A stretch of 64,000 bases of DNA from Berryella wangjianweii. Lineage in GTDB: Bacteria > Actinomycetota > Coriobacteriia > Coriobacteriales > Eggerthellaceae. The stretch spans positions 682,001 to 746,000 of the forward strand of contig CP053716.1 of the NCBI GenBank assembly GCA_013201155.1, in the 5' to 3' direction. Of this stretch, positions 32,142-41,957 are shown piece by piece. Positions within the stretch are counted from its first letter, which is position 1. Each line of letters opens with the position of its first letter. Position numbers and translations under genes: made by a program. Under the pieces are notes generated by a model. That model was not told the DNA's origin, did no database searches, and saw only the letters and a program-made list of their open reading frames with translations.

Positions 32142-33081
32142 CCGCCCTGCGCTGATTCACCTTGTTGGCGATCCGCTCCGAGATCGACAGCGACTCGCGA
32201 CTGTCGATTCCCCAAAACACCAGCGCCAGCATATCGGGGCCCACGTGCGAGCCGATTACCGGCCCGATGCTCGTTTCCAGAAACGCGATGGACTCGTCCA
32301 CCTTGCGCAGCTCGTCCTTCAGACGCTCGACGTCCTTGGGGCAGTCCGCGTGCCCGATCACCACGCGCCGGCGCTCATGCTGCATGCCCTCGGTGCGCTT
32401 GCGGTAGAACTCGGCCAGCTGGCGAATGCCCTTCTTTCGTCCGCGCGCCACGCCCACCAGCGACAGCTTGCCGTCAAGGGCGATGTCGAGCATCGGCTTC
32501 ACATCCAGCTTGCTGCCCGCGAAGGCCACCGACGAGGGAATGCGCCCGCCGCGGCGCAGGGCGTCCAGCGAGTCGATCATGAACATCTCGTTCACGAAGT
32601 AGCGCGCCTCCTCGGCCCAGGCCACCAGCTCGACGGCGGACAGCCCGCGCGAGCGCTCGCGAATGGCCTCGTACACCAGCAGGCCCTCGGCGATCGAGGC
32701 CAGGTGCGTATCGACCACGTGCAGCTCGAAATCGGGGTGCTCGGCCACCATCTGGTCGCGCAGCAGCTTGGCGGTGTCGAAGCTTCCCGACAGGGCGCTG
32801 GTGAAGCTGAGGTACACGGTGGGCACGCCGGTTTCGCGGGCGCGTTCGAACACCTCGCGGTAGGTCATCAGCGGCACCTGGGCGGTGCTGGGCTGCTCGC
32901 CCCTGCGCATCCTGCCGTAGAAGTCGCTTGCCGGGGTCGAGCAGAACAGGTCGTCGAAATGCTCGACGTCGCCCATTACGTACGGGAAGCGCACCAGCGT
33001 GACGCCCTCCACGTTCACCACGTCATGGGGAAGGTCACAGCACGAGTCGATGATCAGATTGCACTGGGGCTTGTCAGGCAC
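32128..33081 (-). CDS. DegV-family fatty-acid-binding protein (first)
   Basis: 317 aa. DegV/FakB-type proteins bind a fatty acid and, with FakA, present it for phosphorylation. Here the N-terminal LIIDSCCDLPHDVV matches the family's D-S-x-x-D element. The hallmark Thr/Ser-rich TSQPSP-like segment appears as GEQPSTAQVPL, with SLDALRRGGRIPSS and the C-terminal IGPVIGSHVGPD. AAGGAGGACCCC precedes the GTG start. No FakA gene is nearby. Confidence 0.88.
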   Translation of the reverse strand: MPDKPQCNLIIDSCCDLPHDVVNVEGVTLVRFPYVMGDVEHFDDLFCSTPASDFYGRMRRGEQPSTAQVPLMTYREVFERARETGVPTVYLSFTSALSGSFDTAKLLRDQMVAEHPDFELHVVDTHLASIAEGLLVYEAIRERSRGLSAVELVAWAEEARYFVNEMFMIDSLDALRRGGRIPSSVAFAGSKLDVKPMLDIALDGKLSLVGVARGRKKGIRQLAEFYRKRTEGMQHERRRVVIGHADCPKDVERLKDELRKVDESIAFLETSIGPVIGSHVGPDMLALVFWGIDSRESLSISERIANKVNQRRADAAE

Positions 33082-33205
33082 GGGGTCCTCCTTGGAAGTC
33101 GGCGCGCACGCGAACGCAGCGCCCGTTGGGAAACGCAGATGGCCCGCCGGCGCAGGGCCGGGGCATATCGCGGAATCGACCGCGCAGTCGCAGGTTCGGC
33201 CACCC

Positions 33206-34108
33206 CTACGCCGAGCACACGTAGGAGGAGTCGGGCTTCGTCAGCTTGCCCTTGATGCGGCTCACGCACTCGTAGGCGATCCCCACGGCGGGGCCCACGT
33301 GCACGCCGATCACCGGGCTTGCCGGGCGCACGCCCACAGCCTGCCCCACCAAAGGCTCGACCACCTCACGGGCCCATCGAGCGGCCTCGGTCTTGTCACC
33401 GATGTAGTGCACCATCACGTTCTTCACGCCATGCTCGGCGATGTCGTTCTTGAAGTGCGTCAGCATGGCGTTCACGGCCTTCGAGCGCGTGCGCGCCTTC
33501 GACACCGTGACGGCGAAGCCGTCGCGCACCGACAGTACCGGCAGGATCTTCACCAAACCACCCAGGAAGGCCGCGGCCCCCCCGATGCGCCCGCCGGCAC
33601 GCAGGAACGCCAGCGATTCGGGAACGAACAGGTAGCGCGTCGAAGCCATGCCGTCCAGGCACTCCTGGGCGCACACGTCCAGGCTGGCGCCGGCGTCTCG
33701 CGCGGCAACCGCGCGCAGCAGGGGCCACACCTCGTCGAAGCTGACGGAAGTGGAGTCGATCACGCGGAAGCGGAAGCCGGGGTTGCGCGCCGCCACCGAG
33801 CGGGCCGCGCGGATGGCGCCCTCGTACGTGCCCGACAGGCCGGCGCTCATGAAGATTCCCAGAAGCTCGTCGCCGTCGCGCGCGATGCGCTCGAACGCCT
33901 CCTCGAAGGCATGCTGCGAGGGCTGGCTGGAGGTAGGGATGTCGTCGATCATCGTGTTGATCTGACTGTAGAACTCGTCGATATCGAGCTCCGTCTCGAC
34001 GTACTCAACTCCATCGCGATTGATGAACAGCGTCAGCACCTCGACGTCGTACCGACGTGCCTCCTCCGCGGTAAGCCCGGTAACCGAGTCGGTCACGATC
34101 CGTACCAT
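33206..34108 (-). CDS. DegV-family fatty-acid-binding protein (second)
   Basis: About 300 aa, paralogue of the preceding gene. It has IVTDSVTGLTAEEA, PTSSQPS, SLAFLRAGGRIGGAAAFLG and PVIGVHVGPAVG. The ATG at 34108 has AAGGAGGACGC before it, so the longer frame by nine codons is not used. The two DegV genes lie head to tail with a 124-base gap and probably bind different acyl chains, as FakB1/FakB2 do; that is inference. Confidence 0.9.
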   Translation of the reverse strand: MVRIVTDSVTGLTAEEARRYDVEVLTLFINRDGVEYVETELDIDEFYSQINTMIDDIPTSSQPSQHAFEEAFERIARDGDELLGIFMSAGLSGTYEGAIRAARSVAARNPGFRFRVIDSTSVSFDEVWPLLRAVAARDAGASLDVCAQECLDGMASTRYLFVPESLAFLRAGGRIGGAAAFLGGLVKILPVLSVRDGFAVTVSKARTRSKAVNAMLTHFKNDIAEHGVKNVMVHYIGDKTEAARWAREVVEPLVGQAVGVRPASPVIGVHVGPAVGIAYECVSRIKGKLTKPDSSYVCSA

Positions 34109-34137
34109 GCGTCCTCCTTCGTCAACTTCCGACAAGG

Positions 34138-35592
34138 CTAGTCTATACCGCGAAGCCGCGCAACAAGGTCCTGACGCCGATCGAACAGCGACTTTTCAAG
34201 CCCCACCGGGCAGGTATGGGGATTCAACATGCGCTTCTGCGATTCGTCCAGCGTGGCCAGGCCCTCCTGTGCGCGGTCGCGGGCGGCCAACGCCGAGCGC
34301 TCCTGCGCTGTCAGCACCACCTGGCCCTTTCGCGCAAGGGGATGCAGCAGCACTTCGTAGGAGAGGCCGTGCAGGCGCTTGCGCCGCAGGGCGTCGAAGG
34401 GATCCACGATGGTTTCGGAGTCATCCACGCCGCTGTTCACGTCGAACACCATGTCGCCCGCCACAAGGCCGTTTTCATAATAATAACGCCGCACATCCAG
34501 CACGCCGGGCGTCGTCATCTTCTGGGCGCTCCCCGTGATCTTCACGTGGTCGCGCCACGCCGTGTCGCCAGGCGCCCGCGTGGCACCCAGTTTGTACACG
34601 CCGCCCAGCGTGGGCTGGTCGTAGGCGCAGGCCAGCTTGGTGCCCACGCCCCAGCCGTCCACCTGGGCGCCCTCGTCGCGGATCGACTTGATCGTGTGCT
34701 CGTCCAGGTCGTTCGACAGGATGATCCCGCAGTCGGTCAGGCCCGCCTCGTCCAAGATCATGCGCGCGCTCTTCGCGTGCCAGGCCAGGTCGCCCGAATC
34801 GATGCGCACGCCCTTCAGGCGCTCGCCCCGCGCGCGCATCTCAAGGCCCACCGTGGCCGCGTTGCGCACGCCCTGATCCACGTCGTAGGTATCCACCAGC
34901 AGCACGCAGTTGTCGGGAAACGACGCCGCGTACGCGCGGAAGGCGGTCAGCTCATCGGGAAACGACATCACCCACGAATGCGCGTGGGTTCCCGCCACGG
35001 GAAGCCCGAAGCGCTGCCCCGCCAGCACGTTCGACGTGGAGGCGCAGCCGCCCACGATCGCGGCGCGCGAGGCCCACACGCCCCCTGCGGGACCCTGGGC
35101 GCGGCGCAGGCCGAACTCCGACACCGGGCTGCCTGCCGCCCGACACACGCGAGCCGCCTTCGTGGCGATGAGGGTTTCGAAGTTCATGCAGTTCAGAAGC
35201 GCGGTCTCAAGAAGCTGGCACTCAAGGATCGAGCCCCGCACCCGTACCAGCGGCTCGTTGGGAAACACCACCGTGCCCTCGCGCACGGCATCCACGTCCA
35301 CGCTCAGGCGCAGGTCGGAAAGGTAGTCGAGGAAGCTCTGGCTGAAAAGGGGGCGCGCGGCAGAGGCCCGCACCGACGCCAGGTACGACAGGGCCTCGTC
35401 ACTGAAGCGGTAGCCCTCCACCATCTCGGCAACCTGATCGGTTCCGCAGGCGATCGCGTAGCCGCCGCTGAAGGGCCACGAGCGGAAGTACATGTGAAAG
35501 CACGCCTCGGTGTCCTGCACATCGTGATCCCAGTAGCCCTGGGCCTGCGTCAGCTGGTACAGATCGGTCAGCATGGCGTAGTCGATGTTCAT
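34138..35592 (-). CDS. pncB: Nicotinate phosphoribosyltransferase
   Basis: NAD salvage: nicotinate plus PRPP gives nicotinate mononucleotide. 484 aa, the length of the Gram-positive type. Recognised are MLTDLYQLTQAQGYW at the N-terminus, ALLNCMNFETLIATKAAR, EFGLRRAQGP, GTHAHSWVMSF and the PRPP-site VRIDSGDLAWHAK. GGAGGGCTC precedes the ATG. It follows the PSP1 gene after about 50 bases. Confidence 0.94.
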   Translation of the reverse strand: MNIDYAMLTDLYQLTQAQGYWDHDVQDTEACFHMYFRSWPFSGGYAIACGTDQVAEMVEGYRFSDEALSYLASVRASAARPLFSQSFLDYLSDLRLSVDVDAVREGTVVFPNEPLVRVRGSILECQLLETALLNCMNFETLIATKAARVCRAAGSPVSEFGLRRAQGPAGGVWASRAAIVGGCASTSNVLAGQRFGLPVAGTHAHSWVMSFPDELTAFRAYAASFPDNCVLLVDTYDVDQGVRNAATVGLEMRARGERLKGVRIDSGDLAWHAKSARMILDEAGLTDCGIILSNDLDEHTIKSIRDEGAQVDGWGVGTKLACAYDQPTLGGVYKLGATRAPGDTAWRDHVKITGSAQKMTTPGVLDVRRYYYENGLVAGDMVFDVNSGVDDSETIVDPFDALRRKRLHGLSYEVLLHPLARKGQVVLTAQERSALAARDRAQEGLATLDESQKRMLNPHTCPVGLEKSLFDRRQDLVARLRGID

Positions 35593-35642
35593 GAGCCCTC
35601 CGTTTCGATGCCTCGCGCGCCGTCGCGTCGGACCGCGGCGCC

Positions 35643-37286
35643 CTATCGCTCGTCCCGTCCGCCTGCGGGGCCCGCGCCGGCGGGACCGGACGAACCGCTC
35701 GCGCCACCCTGTCCGCCTGCGGACCCGTCGGAGCGATGCGTGCGGCGCCTGCGCGGTCGGCGCGACGACGAGCCCTCGGCCGCACCCGACCCGCCATCGG
35801 AGCCGTGGGGGCGATCGGCGCGCGCCGCACGCGAGCCTTCAACGGGTGCCGCACCCTCCGTCGCGCCGCGGCGCTGGCGAAGCTCGCTGGACCGGCGTCC
35901 GGGACGCGGGCCCGCGGAGCCTTCCGCCGAACGGGAGCGCTCCGCGCGGTCGCGCGACGGCTGCGAACCGGCCTGCGAGCCCCGGGATCCCGAGGAGGCC
36001 GCAGAGCCCGCCTCGCCGCGACCCTTGCCGGCCGAGCGCGAGCGCCGCGTGCGGCCCGTGCGCGACGAGCCGGCGGCGGGGTCCGCACCGGCGCGGGCAC
36101 GACCCCGGGAGCCCTCGGCCTCGGGCGCCGCCGCGCCCTCCACGCGCTCGATGGCGTCTCCCTCCACACGCGTAGAGCGACGCCGGCGCTGACGGTGCTC
36201 GACCGGGCGCTCCGCTGCCCCGGTGCCCGACCCTCGCTGCGAACCGCCGCGACTGCGCCGCGAACGACGACCCGTCGCCTCGCGCTCGTCTGAGCGCGAC
36301 GAGGCCCGCTCGGCACGGTCGCGGTTGGCCCGACGCGAGCGCTCGGTGCTTGCCAGCTGGTCTCCCTCGGTCAGCTGAGCCGAGAACAGGTCGCCCAGGG
36401 TCTGGGCCTCCCCCACCTCGGCGGGCTGATGGGCCGCCTCCCATGCCTTTGGGTCCACGCAGTTGGGACGGGCGGCGCCCTCGCAGCAGCACATGCCCGA
36501 CAGGGGCACCTTCACGGGCTTCTCGCCCTCCAGCTTCACGCCCACGCGCTCGTGCATCACGTCCAGGTCGATAACCTTGCCCACGCCATCAGGCGTTTCA
36601 ACCTTGGCGTTCTTCTTAGGGGCGCGCTGCTTGAACTCCTTGTACGCATCGAACTCGTAGCGCAAGCAGCACATCAGGCGCCCGCACACACCCGATATCT
36701 TCTGCGGGTTCAGCGAGAGGTCCTGCTCCTTGGCCATGCGAATCGACACCGGGCAGAACTCGCCGCCCAGGCGCCGGCAGCACAGCTCCTGCCCGCAATG
36801 GCCGTAGCCGCCCACCATGCGCGCCTCGTCGCGCACGCCGATCTGCTTCATGTCCACGCGCACGTGGAACTCGGCAGCCAGACGGCGCACCAGCTCGCGG
36901 AAGTCCACGCGGTCCTCCGACTCGAAGTAGAACACGGCCCGCTCTCCGTCGAACAGGAACTCCACCGACACGGGGCTCATGTCGATGCCCAGCTCCGAGG
37001 AAAGCCGCTTGAACACCGGCAGGGCCTCGCGGGCACGGGCGTCAAGCTCGGCGGAACGCAGCACGTCCTCTTCGGTGGCCAGGCGCTTCACCGGCTTCAG
37101 CGGGCTCTTCAGCGAGGACAGCTGCTGTTCGGTGGGCTCGAACACGCGGTCGTGCAGAGCGCCGAACTCAAGCCCGCGCGCGGTGAGCACCACCACCGAA
37201 TCGCCGGGCATCAAGTCCAGGTCGCGGGCGTCGAACCACAGGGTCTTGGGATTATAGGCAAGCCGAACGGGGGCTATGCGAACCAT
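35643..37286 (-). CDS. PSP1/RicT-like regulatory-complex protein with long basic tail
   Basis: 547 aa. Residues 1-270 are the PSP1 domain (YaaT/RicT of Bacillus): LMPGDSVVVLTARGLEFG, ARMVGGYGHCGQELCCRRLGGEF and VCGRLMCCLRYE, which contain the Cys residues that bind an iron-sulfur cluster in the RicAFT complex. The remaining 270 residues are Arg/Ser/Gly-rich, low complexity, and absent from the Bacillus protein. As in Firmicutes, it lies directly after holB and tmk and overlaps the end of holB by 35 bases. Confidence 0.87.
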   Translation of the reverse strand: MVRIAPVRLAYNPKTLWFDARDLDLMPGDSVVVLTARGLEFGALHDRVFEPTEQQLSSLKSPLKPVKRLATEEDVLRSAELDARAREALPVFKRLSSELGIDMSPVSVEFLFDGERAVFYFESEDRVDFRELVRRLAAEFHVRVDMKQIGVRDEARMVGGYGHCGQELCCRRLGGEFCPVSIRMAKEQDLSLNPQKISGVCGRLMCCLRYEFDAYKEFKQRAPKKNAKVETPDGVGKVIDLDVMHERVGVKLEGEKPVKVPLSGMCCCEGAARPNCVDPKAWEAAHQPAEVGEAQTLGDLFSAQLTEGDQLASTERSRRANRDRAERASSRSDEREATGRRSRRSRGGSQRGSGTGAAERPVEHRQRRRRSTRVEGDAIERVEGAAAPEAEGSRGRARAGADPAAGSSRTGRTRRSRSAGKGRGEAGSAASSGSRGSQAGSQPSRDRAERSRSAEGSAGPRPGRRSSELRQRRGATEGAAPVEGSRAARADRPHGSDGGSGAAEGSSSRRPRRRRTHRSDGSAGGQGGASGSSGPAGAGPAGGRDER

Positions 37287-38394
37287 ACAGGGCCTCTCTC
37301 AACTCAAAGAGCAACGCGCTGACGCACGTCTCAGGGGAAACATTATACGAAATGGCCGACTCGCACGCGCTCACCGCGTCGAGGGCCCGCACCACGCGGG
37401 CCTCATCGACCGCCAGCGCGCAGCGCTCCACCTGCGAGCGCACGTCGGCGTTCTGAACCAGGTCGGGGCACTCGGCGCACACAGCCAGCACATCGCGCAG
37501 AAACGAGCCTGCGATCGACGCGATCTGCCGCAGCGACTCCAGCGACTTCGCGGACAGCTCGCGCTTGTTGCGCAGCTCGATCTGACGCACGGCGGCCTTG
37601 CCCAGGAAATCGGCATGGTCGCGCAGGTGCGCCTCATGGGCGGCGCGCACCTCGTCAAGCGGCGCCTTCGCCAGGACGACCAGCCCGCGGGCGCGTCCGA
37701 CCACGTCCCAGGCATCCGCCATCTCAAGTCCCTCAAGGGCGTGAAGCACCTCGCGGCGAAACTCCATGCGCTCGTTCGACTTCACGAAGGACACCGCGCG
37801 CTCGATCGAGCCGCCGCAGGCCGCCAGCCCCACGCGAGCGCGAGACGGCGTGACATCGGCCGCCTGGGCAACCAGGTCGGCCGCCTCGTCCGGCGGTATC
37901 TGCCGGAAGGGAACGGCCAGGCAACGTGAGGCGATCGTGGGAAGCACGCCCTCGCGTGTGCGCGCCAGCAAGATCAGCACCACATCGGCGGGAGGCTCCT
38001 CAAGGGTCTTCAGGAAGGCGTTCGCCGCGGCGGCGTTCATCAGGTCGGCCCGATCGAGCACGTACACCTTGCGCGCCGCCTGGATCGGGGCCAGCGACAC
38101 GTCGGACACGATCGCGCGCACCTGGGCCACCACGTAGCCCGCAGCGCCCTCGGGCGCCTCGAAGCGCACGTCGGGGTGACGATGCCGCGCCACCTTCGCG
38201 CACACCTCGCAGGTTCCGCAGCCGCCGTGCGGGCATACCAGGGCCTGGGCAAGGGCGGTGGCCGCCCGCGTTTTGCTGGACCCTGCGGGCCCGTGGAACA
38301 GGTAGGCGTGCGACACCCTGTCGCCCGCCAGCGACGAGCGCAGCAGCGAGCGCACCTGCGGCTGGCCGAGGATGCCGTCGAAGGCGTCAGCCAT
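37252..38394 (-). CDS. holB: DNA polymerase III delta-prime subunit
   Basis: Clamp-loader subunit, about 380 aa. Seen are the P-loop GPAGSSKTRAA, a zinc module (CPHGGCGTCEVC), and the AAA+ sensor region ATIASRCLAVPF with the SRC motif. The longest frame adds 94 codons that are only the antisense-like overlap with tmk. The ATG at 38394 begins MADAFDGILGQPQV, a normal start, and overlaps the tmk stop by eight bases. Confidence 0.9.
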   Translation of the reverse strand: MADAFDGILGQPQVRSLLRSSLAGDRVSHAYLFHGPAGSSKTRAATALAQALVCPHGGCGTCEVCAKVARHRHPDVRFEAPEGAAGYVVAQVRAIVSDVSLAPIQAARKVYVLDRADLMNAAAANAFLKTLEEPPADVVLILLARTREGVLPTIASRCLAVPFRQIPPDEAADLVAQAADVTPSRARVGLAACGGSIERAVSFVKSNERMEFRREVLHALEGLEMADAWDVVGRARGLVVLAKAPLDEVRAAHEAHLRDHADFLGKAAVRQIELRNKRELSAKSLESLRQIASIAGSFLRDVLAVCAECPDLVQNADVRSQVERCALAVDEARVVRALDAVSACESAISYNVSPETCVSALLFELREALYGSHSPRSACL

Positions 38395-39118
38395 GGCGGG
38401 CCTCGCGCGGCGCGTCCAGCGCGTCGAACAGCGCATCGGGGCAGAGCTGCCGATCGGCCATCCAAGGGAACAGGTCGCTGAGCTGAGCGAAGATCTTCCG
38501 CGACGTATCGGACTTGCGCGATGCCGAAGTAACCACGCGCACGCGGTCGGCATGGGCTGCGGCAAGCATGTCGAAGCCCTGGGCCACCCGCTCGTGGAAG
38601 GCCTCGCCGGCCTGCTCGATGCGGTCGGCCCCCGTGCGCCGGGTAGCGCGATGCAGGCCCACCGAAGCGGGCGCACCGGTGACCATCAGCACCGTGCGAT
38701 CGGGCTCCACACCCTGGCAGGCCAGGTCATTTGCCTGCCTTACCAGGTTAAGGGCGATCCCGCGACCGTAGCCCTGGTAGGCCACCGTGGAGTCCGAGAA
38801 CCGGTCGCACAGCACCACCGCCCCACGCTGAAGAGCCGGCGCGATCACCTCGTGCACAAGCTGGGCGCGGGCGGCTTCGTAGATGAACAGCTCGGTCATG
38901 GGGGCCAGCTCGGGAAGGGCGGGGTCCAGCACCACCTCGCGCAGACGCTCGCCCACGGCGGTTGCGCCCGGCTCGCGCACGCACACCACCTCCCTGCCGT
39001 GCTGGCGCAGGTGGTCGGCAAGAAAGCGGATGTGGGTGGTCTTGCCGGCCCCGTCTCCGCCCTCGAACGTGATCAGAAGCCCACGCGCCGAGCGCGGGGG
39101 AATGGCAGTGCGTTCCAT
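38387..39118 (-). CDS. tmk: Thymidylate kinase
   Basis: Phosphorylates dTMP to dTDP. P-loop FEGGDGAGKTTHIRFL, the DRx motif LCDRFSDSTVAYQGYGRG, and the LID region are visible. 243 aa, slightly long because the C-terminus extends past the usual end. Gene order tmk-holB-PSP1 is conserved in many Gram-positive genomes. Confidence 0.93.
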   Translation of the reverse strand: MERTAIPPRSARGLLITFEGGDGAGKTTHIRFLADHLRQHGREVVCVREPGATAVGERLREVVLDPALPELAPMTELFIYEAARAQLVHEVIAPALQRGAVVLCDRFSDSTVAYQGYGRGIALNLVRQANDLACQGVEPDRTVLMVTGAPASVGLHRATRRTGADRIEQAGEAFHERVAQGFDMLAAAHADRVRVVTSASRKSDTSRKIFAQLSDLFPWMADRQLCPDALFDALDAPREARHG

Positions 39119-39126
39119 GGGCAGTC

Positions 39127-39687
39127 CTATGCGCGGCGCCCTGCATCGGGCGCGTCAAGATCGTAGATGCTGGCACCCTGCGCGTCGATTCCCACGAACA
39201 CGGGGAACCTGCGCACCTCGATGCGCCTCAGCGCCTCGGTGCCAAGCTCATCATACGCCTCCACCCTCTCGCTGACCACGCACTTCGCAAGATAAGCAGC
39301 AGCGCCTCCCACGGCGACGAAGTACACCGAGCCCGTCTCGCGACACACGCGGCGCATCTCGTCGCTGCGGTTGCCCTTCCCGATCGTGGCCACGATTCCC
39401 GCACGATGCAGGCACGGAGCCGCGAAGTCCATGCGCGATGCCGTGGTGGGCCCGATCGCCCCGAAGGGCCGGCCGGCAGCCGCAGGGGTGGGCCCGGCGT
39501 AGAACAGGGTGTGACCTCGCAGGCCGTAGGGAAGCTGACCGTCCGCGCGGTCGAGCTCGTCCAGCAGGCGCATATGCCCGGCGTCGCGCAGCGTGTACAG
39601 GGGCCCCGTCAGCTCACAGGCCTCGCCCACGCGAAGCGATGCCAGCGCCTCATGCGAAAGGGGCAGCTCAAGCGCCTTACAGCTCAT
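39127..39687 (-). CDS. Class I fumarate hydratase, beta subunit
   Basis: 186 aa, the swivelling C-terminal domain of iron-sulfur fumarase (or the close relative tartrate dehydratase). Motifs GPLYTLRDAGHMRL, FYAGPTPA and GAIGPTTASRMDF, with the later GKGNRSDEM. It follows the alpha-subunit gene with an 11-base overlap and has GAGGAGAGG before its ATG. Fumarase is favoured over tartrate dehydratase by the malic-enzyme gene next to it. Confidence 0.9.
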   Translation of the reverse strand: MSCKALELPLSHEALASLRVGEACELTGPLYTLRDAGHMRLLDELDRADGQLPYGLRGHTLFYAGPTPAAAGRPFGAIGPTTASRMDFAAPCLHRAGIVATIGKGNRSDEMRRVCRETGSVYFVAVGGAAAYLAKCVVSERVEAYDELGTEALRRIEVRRFPVFVGIDAQGASIYDLDAPDAGRRA

Positions 39688-40519
39688 AGGTGCCTCTCCT
39701 CATGGCCGAGCAGCCCATGTTCACGGCAACCGGAAGGGCCGCGATATGGCAGGGAGCCGTCAGCACCCTCACCGCCAGGGCCGTGGTGGCCCCACCCAGG
39801 GCCCCTGCGCCCAGCCCCGTGGCGTTCACCTCATCCAGCAGCTCGCGCTCGAAGGCATCCAGCTGCGGGGTGTCGGCGGGAACCCCGATCGGACGCATGA
39901 GGGCGCGCTTGGCCAGACCGCCCACCTTGTCGAAGGTCGAGCCCACGCCCACGCCCACCACCAGGGGCGGACAGGCGCTCGCCGCCTTCTCGCGCACGCA
40001 GTCCAGCACAGCCGACACCACGCCCGCGCGTCCGGCGCCGGGCGGCAGCATCACCACGCGACTGGCGTTGTCCGACCCGCCGCCCTTCAGCATGAGATGC
40101 ACGCGCGCGCCCGGGCGCTCGCACAGGCGCACCTCGCAGAAGGCCGGGGCGTTCGTGTTGGTGTTCGCTCGATCGAACAGGGCATCGCGCACGATGGAAG
40201 TGCGCAGGCGCGCCTCGCGATACGCCCGCGCCACCGCATCGTCCACCAGGGAAAACACGTCCCCTGGCACGCAGACGTCGGGGCCGACCTCAAGACACGC
40301 CCACACCGAACCGGTATCTTGGCACAGCGCTACGCGATCATCGCGCGCCACCTGGGCGTTCTCCACCAATATCCGCAGCACCTCGGCTGCGCGGGGGCTG
40401 CGCTCGCGCGCGGCGGCCAGGCGCATGCCCTCCAGCACGTCTGCAGGCAGGTCGAAGGCCAGCGAGGGGATCGCCTCGTACACGGCCTCGGCCACCTGAT
40501 GCTTGTCGAGAACCCTCAT
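39677..40519 (-). CDS. Class I fumarate hydratase, alpha subunit
   Basis: About 280 aa, binds the catalytic 4Fe-4S cluster. The three Cys regions are CQDTGSVWACLEVG, KGGGSDN-proximal and NMGCSAM at the C-terminus, with NTNTNAPAF between. The ATG at 40519 has GGAGGCGGG before it, so the upstream frame of 21 codons is not used. With malic enzyme it gives a malate-centred route between pyruvate and fumarate. Confidence 0.9.
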   Translation of the reverse strand: MRVLDKHQVAEAVYEAIPSLAFDLPADVLEGMRLAAARERSPRAAEVLRILVENAQVARDDRVALCQDTGSVWACLEVGPDVCVPGDVFSLVDDAVARAYREARLRTSIVRDALFDRANTNTNAPAFCEVRLCERPGARVHLMLKGGGSDNASRVVMLPPGAGRAGVVSAVLDCVREKAASACPPLVVGVGVGSTFDKVGGLAKRALMRPIGVPADTPQLDAFERELLDEVNATGLGAGALGGATTALAVRVLTAPCHIAALPVAVNMGCSAMRRGTYEL

Positions 40520-40586
40520 CCCGCCTCCTTCACCACCGGGACGCGCGGAATCCAAACGAGGCGTCGGGGCCGCGCGGCGCACAACG

Positions 40587-41735
<1,149 letters not shown>

Positions 41736-41864
41736 GTTCGCAGGCTCCTCCCTGTCATGCTTCCACGCGCTCGCGCGCGCCCTGTGTATGGCGGCTTGGA
41801 ACGCGGCGATCCCAAGGAGCCAAGCTCATTATGTACCCGGCGCCGCAGGCCCCTGAGAATCTGC

Positions 41865-41894
41865 GTGCATCCTCCGATCTATCGGAGGATGCAC
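41865..41894. terminator. 30-base perfect palindromic hairpin between topA and malic enzyme
   Basis: GTGCATCCTCCGAT at 41865-41878 pairs with ATCGGAGGATGCAC at 41881-41894, leaving a two-base centre. A direct repeat GCCGCAGGCCC flanks it on both sides. No T-run follows. It could terminate topA, act as an operator for the malic-enzyme gene, or be a mobile inverted-repeat element. Confidence 0.6.
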
Positions 41895-41957
41895 GACGCC
41901 GCAGGCCCGCTCATCAGGCGAGGCGAAGCCTGCCGCCCGCCGCCTCGCGCGGCGCGC

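Noticed and set aside
34216-36192. 658-codon plus-strand frame opposite pncB and the PSP1 gene
   Set aside because: It spans two well-supported genes on the other strand and is rich in His, Arg and Pro only.
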